NCBI RefSeq assembly: GCF_900155685.1
Contig: NZ_LT732548.1
Location: 4,578,330 to 4,642,329, forward strand
Length of the DNA stretch: 64,000 bases
Direction of reading: 5' to 3'
Source: Paenibacillus bouchesdurhonensis
GTDB taxonomy: Bacteria; Bacillota; Bacilli; Paenibacillales; Paenibacillaceae
Shown: piece by piece, positions 25,943 through 35,552 of the stretch
Numbering within the stretch: the first letter of the stretch is position 1
Layout of the letters: each line of letters begins with the position of its first letter
Position numbers and translations under genes: made by a program
Notes under the pieces: generated by a model
Told to the model about the DNA's origin: nothing
The model's input: the letters and a program-made list of their open reading frames with translations, nothing else
Database searches by the model: none

Positions 25943-27973
25943 ATGAAATTTCTAGCCATTACCTCATGCCCTAACGGCATCGCACATACTTACATGGCTG
26001 CTGAAAATTTACAGAAAGCAGCTGACAAACTGGGCGTCAGCATGAAAGTGGAAACCCAGGGCTCCATTGGAGTAGAAAATGAATTCTCAGCAGAGGACAT
26101 TGCACATGCTGACGGCATCATCATTGCCGCAGACAAGCACGTGGACAAAAGCCGATTCGTTGGCAAAAAACTATTAATCGCCGGAGTACAGGACGGCATT
26201 CGAAATCCAGAAGCCTTGATTGAGAAGCTCATCCGCGGAGAAGCGCCTCTGTATCAAGAGCAGCCGGGACAAGAGACGTCCGGCGGCAGTGAAAAGCAAC
26301 CGGTGGCTAAGCAAAACCAATTCTACCGCCACTTGATGAGCGGAGTATCCTACATGGTTCCGTTTATCGTCGTAGGCGGCCTTCTGATCGCGATCGCTTT
26401 ATCCATCGGAGGTGAGCCAACCCCAGGCGGGCTGCAAATCCCGGAGGGCTCCTTCTGGAAAATCGTTGAAAGTCTCGGCGGCGCATCTTTTACATTTATG
26501 GTTCCGATCTTGGCAGGATTTATCGCCTTTAGTATCGCTGACCGCCCTGGCCTCGCCCCCGGTATGATCGGCGGCTTCATCGCCGCGAATGGCAGCTTCT
26601 ATGGCAGTGAAGCCGGCGCCGGATTTATCGGCGGGATTATTGCCGGTTTCCTGGCTGGTTATGTTGCGCTGTGGATCAAGAAATGGAAGGTTCCTAAAGC
26701 GCTTGCCCCTATTATGCCGATCATCATCATTCCGGTATTGGCATCGCTGATCGTGGGCTTAGCCTTTATACTACTGCTCGGCGGGCCGATCGCGAAGTTC
26801 TTTGAATTCTTGACCTCATGGCTTGCAAGCATGCAAGGCACAAGCTCGATCCTGCTCGCTTTGATTCTTGGGGCGATGATTTCCTTTGACATGGGCGGTC
26901 CGGTGAACAAAGTGGCTTTCCTGTTCGGGTCAGCCATGATCGGCGAAGGAAACTATGAAATCATGGGCCCGATCGCCGTGGCCATTTGTATTCCACCGAT
27001 CGGCCTAGGACTCGCAACCTTCCTGTTCAAGCAGAAATTCCATGACACCGAGCGGGAATCGGGGAAAGCTTCCTTTACGATGGGGTTGTTCGGAATTACA
27101 GAAGGGGCAATCCCTTTTGCATCGCAGGATCCGCTGCGCGTCATTCCCAGCATCATGATCGGCTCCATGACTGGCTCTGTCATCGCTATGCTGGGTCAGG
27201 TCGGTGATCGGGTAGCACACGGCGGGCCAATCGTTGCCGTATTGGGTGCGGTAGATAACGTGGTTATGTTCTTTGTAGCCGTCATTATCGGCTCGCTCGT
27301 CACAGCGCTTATGATCAAGCTGCTCAAGAAGGATGTGGCCCCGACCCACCTGGCTGCTGCAGGCGCAGCGACTGAGAATGGAACTGTAGCCAGTAGAGCA
27401 GCCACAGATTTCAAGGCTGGAAAGGACACTAGTGACAAATCTAAAACTAGGGGCGACGCTCAGGCCGACGTTGAAACTTCCGCAACGGTTGAGCCGGCAA
27501 CCCAACATCAATCAGTCAGCAAGTTAACGGATATTATCAGTCTTGATCTGATTGAGACTGAACTCAAAGCAACGTCCCGTGACGGCGTTATCGATGAACT
27601 GATCGGAAAGCTTGAGACGGATGGCGCAATCAGCTCTGCCTCTCAGTTCAAACAAGCGATACTTAGTCGCGAGCAGGAAAGCTCGACCGGGATTGGCATG
27701 AACATCGCCATTCCTCACGGGAAATCAACTGCCGTCATCAAACCTCGTGTCGTATTCGGAATGAAGCAAGACGGCGTTGATTGGAACAGCGTAGACGGTA
27801 CGCCGGCTAAGCTCATCTTCATGATTGCAATTCCTGCGGAGAATCCAGGTAACGAGCATCTTAAAATATTGCAAATGCTCTCCCGCAAACTGATGGATGA
27901 TGATTTCCGGGATCAGCTATTGAAGGTGCAAACGAAACAGGAGGCTTACGCGCTTCTGGATCAGATTCATTAA
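25943..27973 (+). CDS. PTS fructose/mannitol-type EIIBCA permease
   Basis: The 676-residue protein has the order EIIB-EIIC-EIIA. EIIB begins at residue 1 with TSCPNGIAHTYMAAE (phosphorylatable Cys9). EIIC spans about 115-460 with eight or more membrane helices and the glycine-rich segments of the Fru family. A linker rich in Thr/Ala/Lys follows, then EIIA from about 520 with the phospho-His in AIPHGKS (about 591). It takes up and phosphorylates a hexose or hexitol, most likely fructose. GGGGAGG precedes the ATG. No fruK kinase gene is next to it, so the product may not be fructose-1-phosphate; a mannosylglycerate-like substrate is possible. Confidence 0.9.
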   Translation: MKFLAITSCPNGIAHTYMAAENLQKAADKLGVSMKVETQGSIGVENEFSAEDIAHADGIIIAADKHVDKSRFVGKKLLIAGVQDGIRNPEALIEKLIRGEAPLYQEQPGQETSGGSEKQPVAKQNQFYRHLMSGVSYMVPFIVVGGLLIAIALSIGGEPTPGGLQIPEGSFWKIVESLGGASFTFMVPILAGFIAFSIADRPGLAPGMIGGFIAANGSFYGSEAGAGFIGGIIAGFLAGYVALWIKKWKVPKALAPIMPIIIIPVLASLIVGLAFILLLGGPIAKFFEFLTSWLASMQGTSSILLALILGAMISFDMGGPVNKVAFLFGSAMIGEGNYEIMGPIAVAICIPPIGLGLATFLFKQKFHDTERESGKASFTMGLFGITEGAIPFASQDPLRVIPSIMIGSMTGSVIAMLGQVGDRVAHGGPIVAVLGAVDNVVMFFVAVIIGSLVTALMIKLLKKDVAPTHLAAAGAATENGTVASRAATDFKAGKDTSDKSKTRGDAQADVETSATVEPATQHQSVSKLTDIISLDLIETELKATSRDGVIDELIGKLETDGAISSASQFKQAILSREQESSTGIGMNIAIPHGKSTAVIKPRVVFGMKQDGVDWNSVDGTPAKLIFMIAIPAENPGNEHLKILQMLSRKLMDDDFRDQLLKVQTKQEAYALLDQIH

Positions 27974-27984
27974 AGTTAGAAGCA

Positions 27985-28028
27985 AACAGCCCCCAAGCAA
28001 GGATCAATGATTCTGCTCAGGGGCTGTT
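27985..28028 (+). terminator. Hairpin terminator after PTS gene
   Basis: Stem AACAGCCCC/GGGGCTGTT with an extra inner pairing AGCA/TGCT, followed by an AT-rich stretch with TTTTATT. It sits between the convergent PTS and stalk-domain genes and may serve both. Confidence 0.65.
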
Positions 28029-28036
28029 CAACTATT

Positions 28037-29389
28037 TTATTCTATTGTTGTACTGTCACTTCCTGTTCCAGGTACCGCTTCCTCCGTTTCGGAAGGCATG
28101 ATGTCTCCAGACTCCGCGGCCGTTGTTGTAATATAGACGGTCTGCGTTGCACTATCCCACTTCACGCTAGCTCCTAGCGATTCACTAATAAAGCGGATCG
28201 GTACCATCGTATGCGAGCCCACCAGTTGCCCGGGAACATCCAGGTTAATTACCTGTCCATTCTTCTTCGCAGCTTTGCTGCCCAAGGTTAGCTCGATTCT
28301 TGTGTCATCTTTCGTTGCGACAACGGATTGGGTCTGAGCGTTCCATTTCAGAGTAGCGCCCAGACGTTCGAATATAGCGCGCATCGGTACAAGCGTACTG
28401 CCATTTCTCATGACTGGCGGCTGTTCAAAGGCCATTACTTCCCCATCAATGATGACTCTGATCTTATCGAAGCTGATTTGCAGCTTATTCGGCGTAATGC
28501 CTTTGCCGAAATTTCGTTCTCTGATCGACGATATTTCTGCAAGGCTGCTGGCCCGCTGCTGCAGCAATTTCTCTGCGCTGCTATTGCGCAATGCGATAAT
28601 GGACGATTCCGTATTTGCCTTAAGCTTATTCATCTCGCCTACGGATTGATCCCGGGATGCCTGAAGATCCTTTCTCGCGTTGGCGAATATCGTAGCCATT
28701 TTGTCTTTCGCCGTAGTCAGGCTAATGCCGCCTCGTGCATAGTTCCACATTGTGCTCGAGGAATAGGAGGGATTGCTCTCATTATCAAGCTTCCACATTA
28801 AGCTGCTGCTATAATTCGGGTTCATCGTATTCGCATATTTCCACATGATGCTTGAGGAATAGGAGGGATTGACATTGTTGCTGTATTTCCACATCAGGCT
28901 GCTGGAATAGTTAGGGTTAATTTCATTGTTGAATTTCCAGTGGATACTCGAGGAATAGCTCTTGTCGCTTTCCTTGTTATATCTCCATAACGGGCCGGAA
29001 GAGTAATGCGGATTAATCGCCCGTTCGTATTTCTGCAATTTGCTCTGATAGCCAGATTGCTTGCCATAAGCCGCTTGCAGCTGTTTATGATCCTCCTTCA
29101 GCAGTTGTGTCAGGTAAGCCAGATCATCATCCAGGAGCTTCTCCAGCGTACTTTGATCCTCTCTGGATTTCTGCAAGAATTGTTCAAAATCTCCCTGAAT
29201 TTGTTTCAAATCGGATTCATACTGACCTCTGAACTCATCGCGAATCGTCGTATACTGCTTATTTATTTCTTGAATGAATGAATCGCTAGCATTTGCAGCT
29301 TGCAGATTCCCCTGCGGCCATGCAAAAACACCCGTAAGCATAGCCAGAACGACAAAGAGTATGTAATATTTACTTTTAAAATTTTTCAT
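28037..29389 (-). CDS. Secreted stalk-domain protein with six 16-residue Tyr-Ser-Ser/Trp-Lys repeats
   Basis: The 450-residue exported protein has a signal peptide (to about residue 34), a charged helical region (35-125), six tandem 16-residue repeats at about 128-221 with the pattern xYSSSxMWKYxNxxNP, another helical stretch, and two copper amine oxidase N-terminal-like (stalk) modules at about 300-425 (PVMRNGSTLVPMRAIFERLGA and VGSHTMVPIRFISESLGA). It ends in an acidic Ser/Glu/Thr tail. Stalk modules are common in Paenibacillus surface proteins and are thought to bind wall or matrix. The function of the repeats is unknown to me. AAGGAGAAGG precedes the ATG. Confidence 0.75.
   Translation of the reverse strand: MKNFKSKYYILFVVLAMLTGVFAWPQGNLQAANASDSFIQEINKQYTTIRDEFRGQYESDLKQIQGDFEQFLQKSREDQSTLEKLLDDDLAYLTQLLKEDHKQLQAAYGKQSGYQSKLQKYERAINPHYSSGPLWRYNKESDKSYSSSIHWKFNNEINPNYSSSLMWKYSNNVNPSYSSSIMWKYANTMNPNYSSSLMWKLDNESNPSYSSSTMWNYARGGISLTTAKDKMATIFANARKDLQASRDQSVGEMNKLKANTESSIIALRNSSAEKLLQQRASSLAEISSIRERNFGKGITPNKLQISFDKIRVIIDGEVMAFEQPPVMRNGSTLVPMRAIFERLGATLKWNAQTQSVVATKDDTRIELTLGSKAAKKNGQVINLDVPGQLVGSHTMVPIRFISESLGASVKWDSATQTVYITTTAAESGDIMPSETEEAVPGTGSDSTTIE
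28727..29008 (-). repeat. Six tandem 48-bp coding repeats
   Basis: The DNA encodes six consecutive units of 16 residues, with Tyr-Ser-Ser at positions 2-4, Trp at 8, Lys or Arg at 9 and usually Asn-Pro at 15-16. The first residue alternates Ser and Asn in the middle units, suggesting growth by duplication of a 32-residue pair. Confidence 0.8.
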
Positions 29390-29625
29390 TCCGCCTTCTC
29401 CTTCTTCACTGTGATTGATCTTTTGTCTAACGAAATTTCGCCAATATTGCGATAAAACCTCTAAATTTGTCGGAAATCAGCCCTTTACGACTAACTCTTT
29501 CATTGTCAACCAAACCAATGTCCAGGGAATTAATCCCCATGACACACTATTCATCAATTACAAAAGTCACATATTACGCATTTTTTCCCTGCCATAAAAG
29601 GTATTGAACATAGAACATGAAGCAT
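29390..29625. other. Intergenic region with no gene
   Basis: No coding frame with a ribosome site is visible on either strand. The region should contain the promoter of the minus-strand repeat protein; the 10-bp palindrome CGAAATTTCG at 29438-29447 is the only structured sequence I noticed. The terminator for the next gene follows at 29626. Confidence 0.5.
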
Positions 29626-29661
29626 TAAAAATGCCCCCTGCTCACTTAGCAGAAGGCGTTT
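29626..29661 (-). terminator. Rho-independent terminator after stalk-domain gene
   Basis: Interrupted stem GCC..CTGCT/AGCAG..GGC with a 5-nt loop, followed on the minus strand by TTTTT. It lies 38 bp past the stop of the 226-residue stalk-domain gene. Confidence 0.65.
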
Positions 29662-29698
29662 AACTGAAGCTCCTCATAAAGGCGAAGCTCTCAATTTT

Positions 29699-30379
29699 TT
29701 ATTTATAGTAGGAAGTTGTCAAAGGAATCATATAACCCGCATCCCTATCCTTCCTAATATCAATTGTAATGGTCTTCACACCAGTGATGTCGACTTCGAT
29801 TGTTTGCATCCCGTTTTCCGGCGTAATCCCTTCCACCTTTTTCAACAGAGCATTTTTGTCGAGGTCTTTAATTTCTATGTGTTCCACGTCCTTGTCGATT
29901 GCCGCGAATTGCAGATACAGCTTCGTGTACTTTCCATTCGGAGTTAAGGCCGTGTAGTTTATATTCTTCCCAGGGGCACTGTAAAGCACCTCTTTATAAT
30001 CCTGCCCATTAAGCGTGGTGTGGCTCGGATCCTTGGAATACAACGTATTACTAAATTCCTCCCGCTTGATCGGAACACCTTCCGATTGTTCTCCCAAGAG
30101 CACCTCGTTGGCCTGGGCATCGTATTTCACAGCTACGCCCAGTACATCTGCTACAGCCCTTACAGGGAGATATGTAGTACCATCATACGTAATCGGCAGC
30201 ACGGCTTTGCCGTTTGCATCCTTAAGCTGAGCGATATTTCCATCGACTCTAACTTTAATGCCTCCATTCAGAAATGCCTTGACCTCTTGAAGCTGAGAGC
30301 TAGCCGCAGCCCCCAAACTCATGCCGCCGAATAACAACATAGCTCCACCGAGGATAAGAGCTAATTTCTTCTTTTTCAT
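29699..30379 (-). CDS. Secreted protein with one stalk domain and a beta-rich C-terminal domain
   Basis: The 226-residue protein has a signal peptide (cleavage near AAASS, residue 27), one copper amine oxidase N-terminal-like module (about 38-95, PITYDGTTYLPVRAVADVLGV) and a C-terminal beta-rich domain of about 110 residues resembling NPCBM/carbohydrate-binding folds (TTLNGQDYKEVLY at its start, TITIDIRKDRDAG at its end). It is probably a wall- or polysaccharide-associated surface protein. GGAAGGAG precedes the ATG, and an extended -10 promoter lies about 40 bp upstream. Confidence 0.75.
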   Translation of the reverse strand: MKKKKLALILGGAMLLFGGMSLGAAASSQLQEVKAFLNGGIKVRVDGNIAQLKDANGKAVLPITYDGTTYLPVRAVADVLGVAVKYDAQANEVLLGEQSEGVPIKREEFSNTLYSKDPSHTTLNGQDYKEVLYSAPGKNINYTALTPNGKYTKLYLQFAAIDKDVEHIEIKDLDKNALLKKVEGITPENGMQTIEVDITGVKTITIDIRKDRDAGYMIPLTTSYYK

Positions 30380-30416
30380 CAGATTCTCCTTCCACCTTTT
30401 AGGTAAATTTTAAGAT

Positions 30417-30438
30417 ATTATAGCATTAAAGTACTTTA
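30417..30438 (-). promoter_or_regulatory. Extended -10 promoter element with adjoining palindrome
   Basis: On the minus strand TGCTATAAT (30425-30417) is a perfect extended -10 box about 38 bp before the start of the stalk-domain gene. Immediately upstream is the perfect 12-bp palindrome TAAAGTACTTTA (30427-30438), where a repressor or activator could bind. Confidence 0.45.
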
Positions 30439-30480
30439 GAAGGTATAGTATATCGGAACTATATGACAACCTTGTAAACC

Positions 30481-31824
30481 TTAAGTCTCGGTCTTTATGA
30501 ACAGGTTCTTCGTCCGCCAGCGTCCGAATCGGTAATAGGCATAAGAGATTACACTGCTAATCATGAAGCTTAAGCCGAAACCTGCCGCAATTCCCTTCTC
30601 GCCAAGCAGACCGGCAAAGACGTAAGTCAGCGGATACCGTAAAATCCAGAACGAGATGATATTGAGGACAAGCACCTGCAGCATTGCTCCCGAAGCCCGC
30701 ACTACGCCGTTAAAGATAAAGTTTAATCCCAAAAAGGGATAGAAGAAAGCAATCATTTGCACATAAGAGGCTCCAAAGGACACCGCTCTCGGCTCAGAGA
30801 TAAACATGGCAATTCCCGGCTTAGCCAAAATAAAAATGATGGACGAAATAAATAGCATGATCGCTAAATTAAGCAAAATCGCATACCCCGTAATTTTTCG
30901 CACGCGCTGCCACTGCTTCACTGCAATATTTTGTCCCGCCATACTTGTCACAGCCACGCCAAGTGCTTGAGCCGGGAGCATGATGAGGCTATCCAGACGC
31001 TGCGCCGCGCCAAAGCCAGCCACCGTATCCTTTCCAAACGACGCGACGACGCTCATAATCGCCGCTGAACCCGCAGAAATGACCATCATTTGCAGGCCGG
31101 AAGGAATACCTTGCGTTAATATAAGCGTAACTTCCGCTTTCTTGGGCCACCTAGGCATCGAGAACGGAATGAACTTGCGGCGTATGCTCAGCACAAGTCC
31201 ATAGAAGAAGGCCACTCCTTGGGCAATGACCGTAGCATAGGCCGCGCCTTGAATCCCCCATTGAAATACATAAATAAACAGTGGATCGAGCACCGCATTC
31301 AAGACCACCGCAATCATAACGAAACGCAGCGGCGTTTTACTATTGCCAAGCGCCCGATACACCGTACTAATAAAGTTATAGCCGAACAAGAACAGAATGC
31401 CCAAAAAATTGATTTGCAAATAACTTGTAGCCATGGGAATCATCTCGCTTGGCGTTCCCAGCAGAAGCAGAGTTTTCTCCGCAAATACAAATCCGATCAC
31501 GCCTAGCACGATAGCGATCATGCCTAGAATAATGGAAAATGCATTCACATAGCTTTTTAAACCCTGCTCGTCCTGTTTGCCCTTAACCTGTGATAGAACG
31601 GTGAGTGCCGCATTATTGACCCCGATGATGAAGGACAGAACCGTGAATATGACCGTGCTAGATATTGCCACAGCTCCCAGCGCATTGGTTCCCAGCAAAT
31701 TGCCGACCCACAGACTATCGATGAATTGATAAGATACCTGAAGTAAATTCGTAAGCAGCAGCGGCGCGGAAAACGTGACAAGCTGCCTCCAAATATTCCC
31801 ACTCGTAAAATCATGCTGCTTCAT
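30481..31824 (-). CDS. MATE-family multidrug/metabolite exporter, 1
   Basis: The 447-residue membrane protein has about 12 hydrophobic helices in two halves, with the MATE N-terminal pattern (QLVTFSAPLLLTNLLQVSYQFIDSLWVGN) and the repeat in the second half (GQNIAVKQW after a helix). MATE proteins export cationic compounds or metabolites in exchange for Na+ or H+. GGAGAGG precedes the ATG. Another MATE gene lies upstream on the same strand, from which a terminator separates it. Confidence 0.88.
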   Translation of the reverse strand: MKQHDFTSGNIWRQLVTFSAPLLLTNLLQVSYQFIDSLWVGNLLGTNALGAVAISSTVIFTVLSFIIGVNNAALTVLSQVKGKQDEQGLKSYVNAFSIILGMIAIVLGVIGFVFAEKTLLLLGTPSEMIPMATSYLQINFLGILFLFGYNFISTVYRALGNSKTPLRFVMIAVVLNAVLDPLFIYVFQWGIQGAAYATVIAQGVAFFYGLVLSIRRKFIPFSMPRWPKKAEVTLILTQGIPSGLQMMVISAGSAAIMSVVASFGKDTVAGFGAAQRLDSLIMLPAQALGVAVTSMAGQNIAVKQWQRVRKITGYAILLNLAIMLFISSIIFILAKPGIAMFISEPRAVSFGASYVQMIAFFYPFLGLNFIFNGVVRASGAMLQVLVLNIISFWILRYPLTYVFAGLLGEKGIAAGFGLSFMISSVISYAYYRFGRWRTKNLFIKTET

Positions 31825-31942
31825 ATCGCAACCTCTCCTCCCCCATCCCCTATCATAACAGACAAATAGAAAAGGGATTTCTTATAAACTTTAGTCCAGC
31901 TTATGCAGTTCGAAATAGAACAAGAAAGCAACAAGAAATCGC

Positions 31943-31976
31943 AAAAAAAGAGCCTCAGGAATTATCCTAAAGCTCT
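31943..31976 (-). terminator. Rho-independent terminator after second MATE gene
   Basis: Stem AGAGC..AGGA/TCCT..GCTCT with a 4-nt loop, followed on the minus strand by seven T residues. It lies about 75 bp beyond the MATE gene stop at 32051. Confidence 0.75.
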
Positions 31977-32050
31977 ACGCAAACCAAACATTAACGGTAC
32001 AATCGTAACATTACCAATCTATATCTTACATTACAGCGTTCCTGGCTGCA

Positions 32051-33454
32051 TTAGATCAATTTATGCGCGTACCACTTCTCTCCCTTGAATCTCCAGGCGA
32101 AAACTAGTCCGCGAATGCCCCATTCTGCGACCATAGCTACCCACACGCCCATGATGCCGAAACCGAGTGTAACCCCCAAAATATATCCCAAAATAACACG
32201 GAACAGCCACATCGATAGCAGGGACGTGACCGAAGTAAAGTTGGAATCTCCCGCTGCACGCAAGGCTGCCGGTAGAACGAAGCTAAACGACCATAAAAAT
32301 GGCTGTGCTATAGCAATGAGCAAAATCAACCCGAATATCGTAGGAATAATTTCCACCGGAGGCGAGAACATTCGCACCATTAGCGGAAACAAAGGCAGTA
32401 GTATGAGCGATGCAATTACAAACAGTACCGTCGATAGCCCTAAGAACGACTTAATGAATTTCCGTGCATCCTGGATATTTCTTTGGCCGATGCACTGGCC
32501 GACCACCGTTACAATCGCGATGCTAAGCGCGCCGCCTCCGATTTGAAAGACTAGCGAAATCGAGCCGCTGATGGCATTTGCCGTCATAGCCAGCGTCCCC
32601 AATTGCACGATAAAGGTCTGCGTTAGAAGCTTGCCTCCGTTGAAGAACATCTGCTCTGCGGCAAACGGAAGGCCGATGAACATAATCTTCTTCTGTATCG
32701 AATAATCAAACTTCAGCGTATTTTTCAACTTTACGCGCAGGGTCGTGTTATATTTCAACAAGTAAACGAGCGAGCAGATCATGCCCAGAATCCGGGCCAG
32801 AAGCAAAGAAATAATGAGCCCGATCACGCCTAAATCCATAACTGTAATCAATAGTATGTTTAAGCATAGAAAGGTAATATTCATGATCAAAGACAGGTTC
32901 AAGCTGGCCTTCGTCTCCGCCACGCCTCTAAGCACACCGTTCACTGCTTGGAATATCGCAATGAATGGGTAGGAAATACAGCTCCCGATCAAATATATTC
33001 TGGCATTCTGGAAGACTTCAGCCTCCGCCTTGCCAAATAATAGATTCAAGGTAGGCGTATGAAAAGCAATGATCAAAATACTGATCAGCACAGAGATCAC
33101 CGCCACAGCGGATAAGGCCTGCGTAGCCGCTTTTGACACCATTTGCTGATTGCCGCTGCCCTTATATTGCGCAACGATGACGGTACCGCCGGTAGCTATG
33201 GCCACGAACACATTGATTAAAAATATATTGAGCGAATCCACCATACTCACTGCACTGACGGCTGCCACCCCGGAAGAACTGATCATCGCTGTATTTAGCA
33301 GACTCATTAATACGATAAACCCCTGGTCTACAAAAATAGGGATAATGATCGCGATGATTTGCTTATAATCCATCGAGGTTCCGGTAAAATAACGATTCAA
33401 TAAGGATGCGCTGCCTTGTCGTATTCTTGGCCCTATACTATTCACCTGTGTCAT
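32051..33454 (-). CDS. MATE-family exporter, 2
   Basis: The 467-residue protein has about 12 membrane helices and the two-fold MATE architecture (IIPIFVDQGFIVLMSLLNTAMI in the first helix; VVGQCIGQRN between halves). It is only distantly similar to the first MATE protein, so the two are unlikely to be a recent duplication. The ATG at 33454 has a weak AAAGAAG site. Downstream of a TetM-like gene, it could contribute to drug export, but the substrate is unknown. Confidence 0.85.
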   Translation of the reverse strand: MTQVNSIGPRIRQGSASLLNRYFTGTSMDYKQIIAIIIPIFVDQGFIVLMSLLNTAMISSSGVAAVSAVSMVDSLNIFLINVFVAIATGGTVIVAQYKGSGNQQMVSKAATQALSAVAVISVLISILIIAFHTPTLNLLFGKAEAEVFQNARIYLIGSCISYPFIAIFQAVNGVLRGVAETKASLNLSLIMNITFLCLNILLITVMDLGVIGLIISLLLARILGMICSLVYLLKYNTTLRVKLKNTLKFDYSIQKKIMFIGLPFAAEQMFFNGGKLLTQTFIVQLGTLAMTANAISGSISLVFQIGGGALSIAIVTVVGQCIGQRNIQDARKFIKSFLGLSTVLFVIASLILLPLFPLMVRMFSPPVEIIPTIFGLILLIAIAQPFLWSFSFVLPAALRAAGDSNFTSVTSLLSMWLFRVILGYILGVTLGFGIMGVWVAMVAEWGIRGLVFAWRFKGEKWYAHKLI

Positions 33455-33596
33455 CACTTCTTTGGCTGAATTGTGTATCTATTGCAATGTTGATATAAAT
33501 TTTTGCACTACTTCATATCATTATATCATTCTTCTACGAGAAGAGATTGAACGATCATCAACAAAGATACAATTTCCATCAATTATTGTAGCATCA

Positions 33597-35552
33597 TCAC
33601 AAGCAGTGCATTTTGCCCTCCGCTTCATCCCAAGGCACCGTATACCCCTGCCCTTTGGCGCAAAATATCGATGATGAAGAATACGCCGGGTCGGCATCCT
33701 TATTGTAGCCGATCCGTTCAATGACCTCGTGCTCGTTATGACACCGATCATAACCAGCGAACGTTAAGCTTAGCGCCCCTCTCCCATGAGTGAACGAGGC
33801 CAGCTCGCTGCCATAATCCATAAAGGTGGCAACGGGTACTTTTCCTGTCAAAATCGCCTTGTCCCCTTCCGTTCGGGGAGCATCATAGCTCCCATGAGCC
33901 TGCTGGAGATCCGAAATAACTCGCCCCAGCTGATCCAGCTCAACTTTAATTTTAAATTGATAATAAGGCTCCAGCAGCAGATTATTTGCTTTCTCAAGCC
34001 CCTGTCTTAACGCACGATAGGTCGCTTCCCTGAAGTCGCCGCCGGACGTGTGCTTATTATGAGCCCTCCCGGTAAGCAGCGTTACGATCACATCCGTCAG
34101 CGGCGAGCCTGTTAATAGGCCGTGATGATCCCTTTCAAAGAGATGGTGCCGAACAAGATTCTGGTTACCAAAGGACAAATCGTCGGCATGGCAAGCATTT
34201 TCAAACTGGATTCCACTATCCCGCTCGCCCGGCTGTATGCGAAGATGCACCTCGGCATAGTGCTTTAGCGGTTCAAAATGACCATAGCCTATCGTCTCCG
34301 TCTCAATCGTTTCCTTATATAAAATTTCAGGCTTATCGAACGATACAGTTAAATTAAACCGCTCCTTAATGAGCAGTTCCAATACCTCAAGCTGAATTCT
34401 CCCCATGACGTGAATTTGGATTTCCTGCAGGCTTTCCTCCCAAAGCACATTTAATGAAGGATCCTCGGCATTCAATATTTTGAAGTATCGCAAAGCCTCC
34501 TTCTTGTTCACTGACGGTTCCAGGATTACCTTCGACTTCAAGGTCGGCAGCAGCTCGTAGACGGACTTTTCCTTTAAATTTCCTAATCCATCGCCCACCG
34601 CAGCCATAGATAGACCTGTGACGGCGAACAACTCCCCCGCCTCAATCCGTTCCACTGCTCTAAACTCACGGCCATTGTACACACGAATCTGGGTTATTTT
34701 CTCGCTCACCGGGTTCTCCGCATCGCCGTACTGTAGTGTATCCCTAACTTTTAACGTCCCGCCCAGCGCTTTGACAAAAGTGATTCTCGTCCCCTGCTCG
34801 TCATGGCGGATCCGATAGACCCGGCCGGAAAATGGTTCTTCACTAGAATAATCGGTGATGCTAAGAAGATCCAGCTTCTGCAGAAAGCTCTCGATTCCGA
34901 TTCCTTGCAGCGCAGAGCCGGACGCATAAGGATATACGGCATTGTCCTGGATCAGGCGCCGCAGCACAGCAAGCCAGGACTCTCTGTCATAACCGGCTTC
35001 CATATACCGCTCCAGAAGAGCTTCATCTCGCTCGGCCACAAACTCCGCCAGCTCCTCGTTCATAGCTCCGTTTTCGGTTAGAGCATCCGTAATATCACAT
35101 ACGTCCACGCCGAAGGTGCTCCGAATATCCCGCACCGCTTGTTGGACATCTGCTCCTATGCGATCTATTTTATTGATAAAAAAGAAACAGGGAACGCCGT
35201 GCTTGCGCAGAAGCTCCCATACCATTTCCGTCTGCCCCTCGATTCCCTCGACGGCGCTGATGATGATCACCGCATAATCCATCGCCTGAATCCCCCGCTC
35301 CATCTCGGGAGAAAAGTCAGCATGTCCCGGCGTATCGATGAGATAGTAACGGGAGTCGCCATAGCTGAACATCCCCTGATCCGTAAACACCGTAATTCCC
35401 CGCTGCCGCTCGATCTGATGGCTGTCCAAAAAGGCATCCTTATGGTCGACACGCCCCCGCTGTTTAATGCTCTTCGTATAATAAAGCAGCTGCTCCGAGA
35501 ATGTCGTTTTCCCGGCGTCAACATGCGCTAGTATTCCAATTGTCTTGTTCAT
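33597..35552 (-). CDS. TetM-like ribosomal protection GTPase
   Basis: The 651-residue translational GTPase belongs to the TetM/TetO group of EF-G paralogues. G motifs are AHVDAGKTT (residues 8-16), DTPGHADF (about 74) and NKID (about 127-130), followed by EF-G domains II-V. TetM-type proteins bind the ribosome and release tetracycline. The length is slightly over the usual 639-642. Its ATG overlaps the stop of the GGDEF/EAL gene (ATGA), with GTGAGGG as ribosome site. It may be an intrinsic, divergent member rather than an acquired clinical allele; whether it confers resistance cannot be told from sequence. Confidence 0.8.
   Translation of the reverse strand: MNKTIGILAHVDAGKTTFSEQLLYYTKSIKQRGRVDHKDAFLDSHQIERQRGITVFTDQGMFSYGDSRYYLIDTPGHADFSPEMERGIQAMDYAVIIISAVEGIEGQTEMVWELLRKHGVPCFFFINKIDRIGADVQQAVRDIRSTFGVDVCDITDALTENGAMNEELAEFVAERDEALLERYMEAGYDRESWLAVLRRLIQDNAVYPYASGSALQGIGIESFLQKLDLLSITDYSSEEPFSGRVYRIRHDEQGTRITFVKALGGTLKVRDTLQYGDAENPVSEKITQIRVYNGREFRAVERIEAGELFAVTGLSMAAVGDGLGNLKEKSVYELLPTLKSKVILEPSVNKKEALRYFKILNAEDPSLNVLWEESLQEIQIHVMGRIQLEVLELLIKERFNLTVSFDKPEILYKETIETETIGYGHFEPLKHYAEVHLRIQPGERDSGIQFENACHADDLSFGNQNLVRHHLFERDHHGLLTGSPLTDVIVTLLTGRAHNKHTSGGDFREATYRALRQGLEKANNLLLEPYYQFKIKVELDQLGRVISDLQQAHGSYDAPRTEGDKAILTGKVPVATFMDYGSELASFTHGRGALSLTFAGYDRCHNEHEVIERIGYNKDADPAYSSSSIFCAKGQGYTVPWDEAEGKMHCL

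Noticed and set aside
28727..29008. Tandem repeat array that might be taken for CRISPR
   Set aside because: The units are contiguous 48-bp coding repeats without spacers, in frame within a secreted protein.
29660..29700. Possible second hairpin after the stalk-domain gene
   Set aside because: The AGCTTC elements are direct, not inverted, repeats, so no stem forms.
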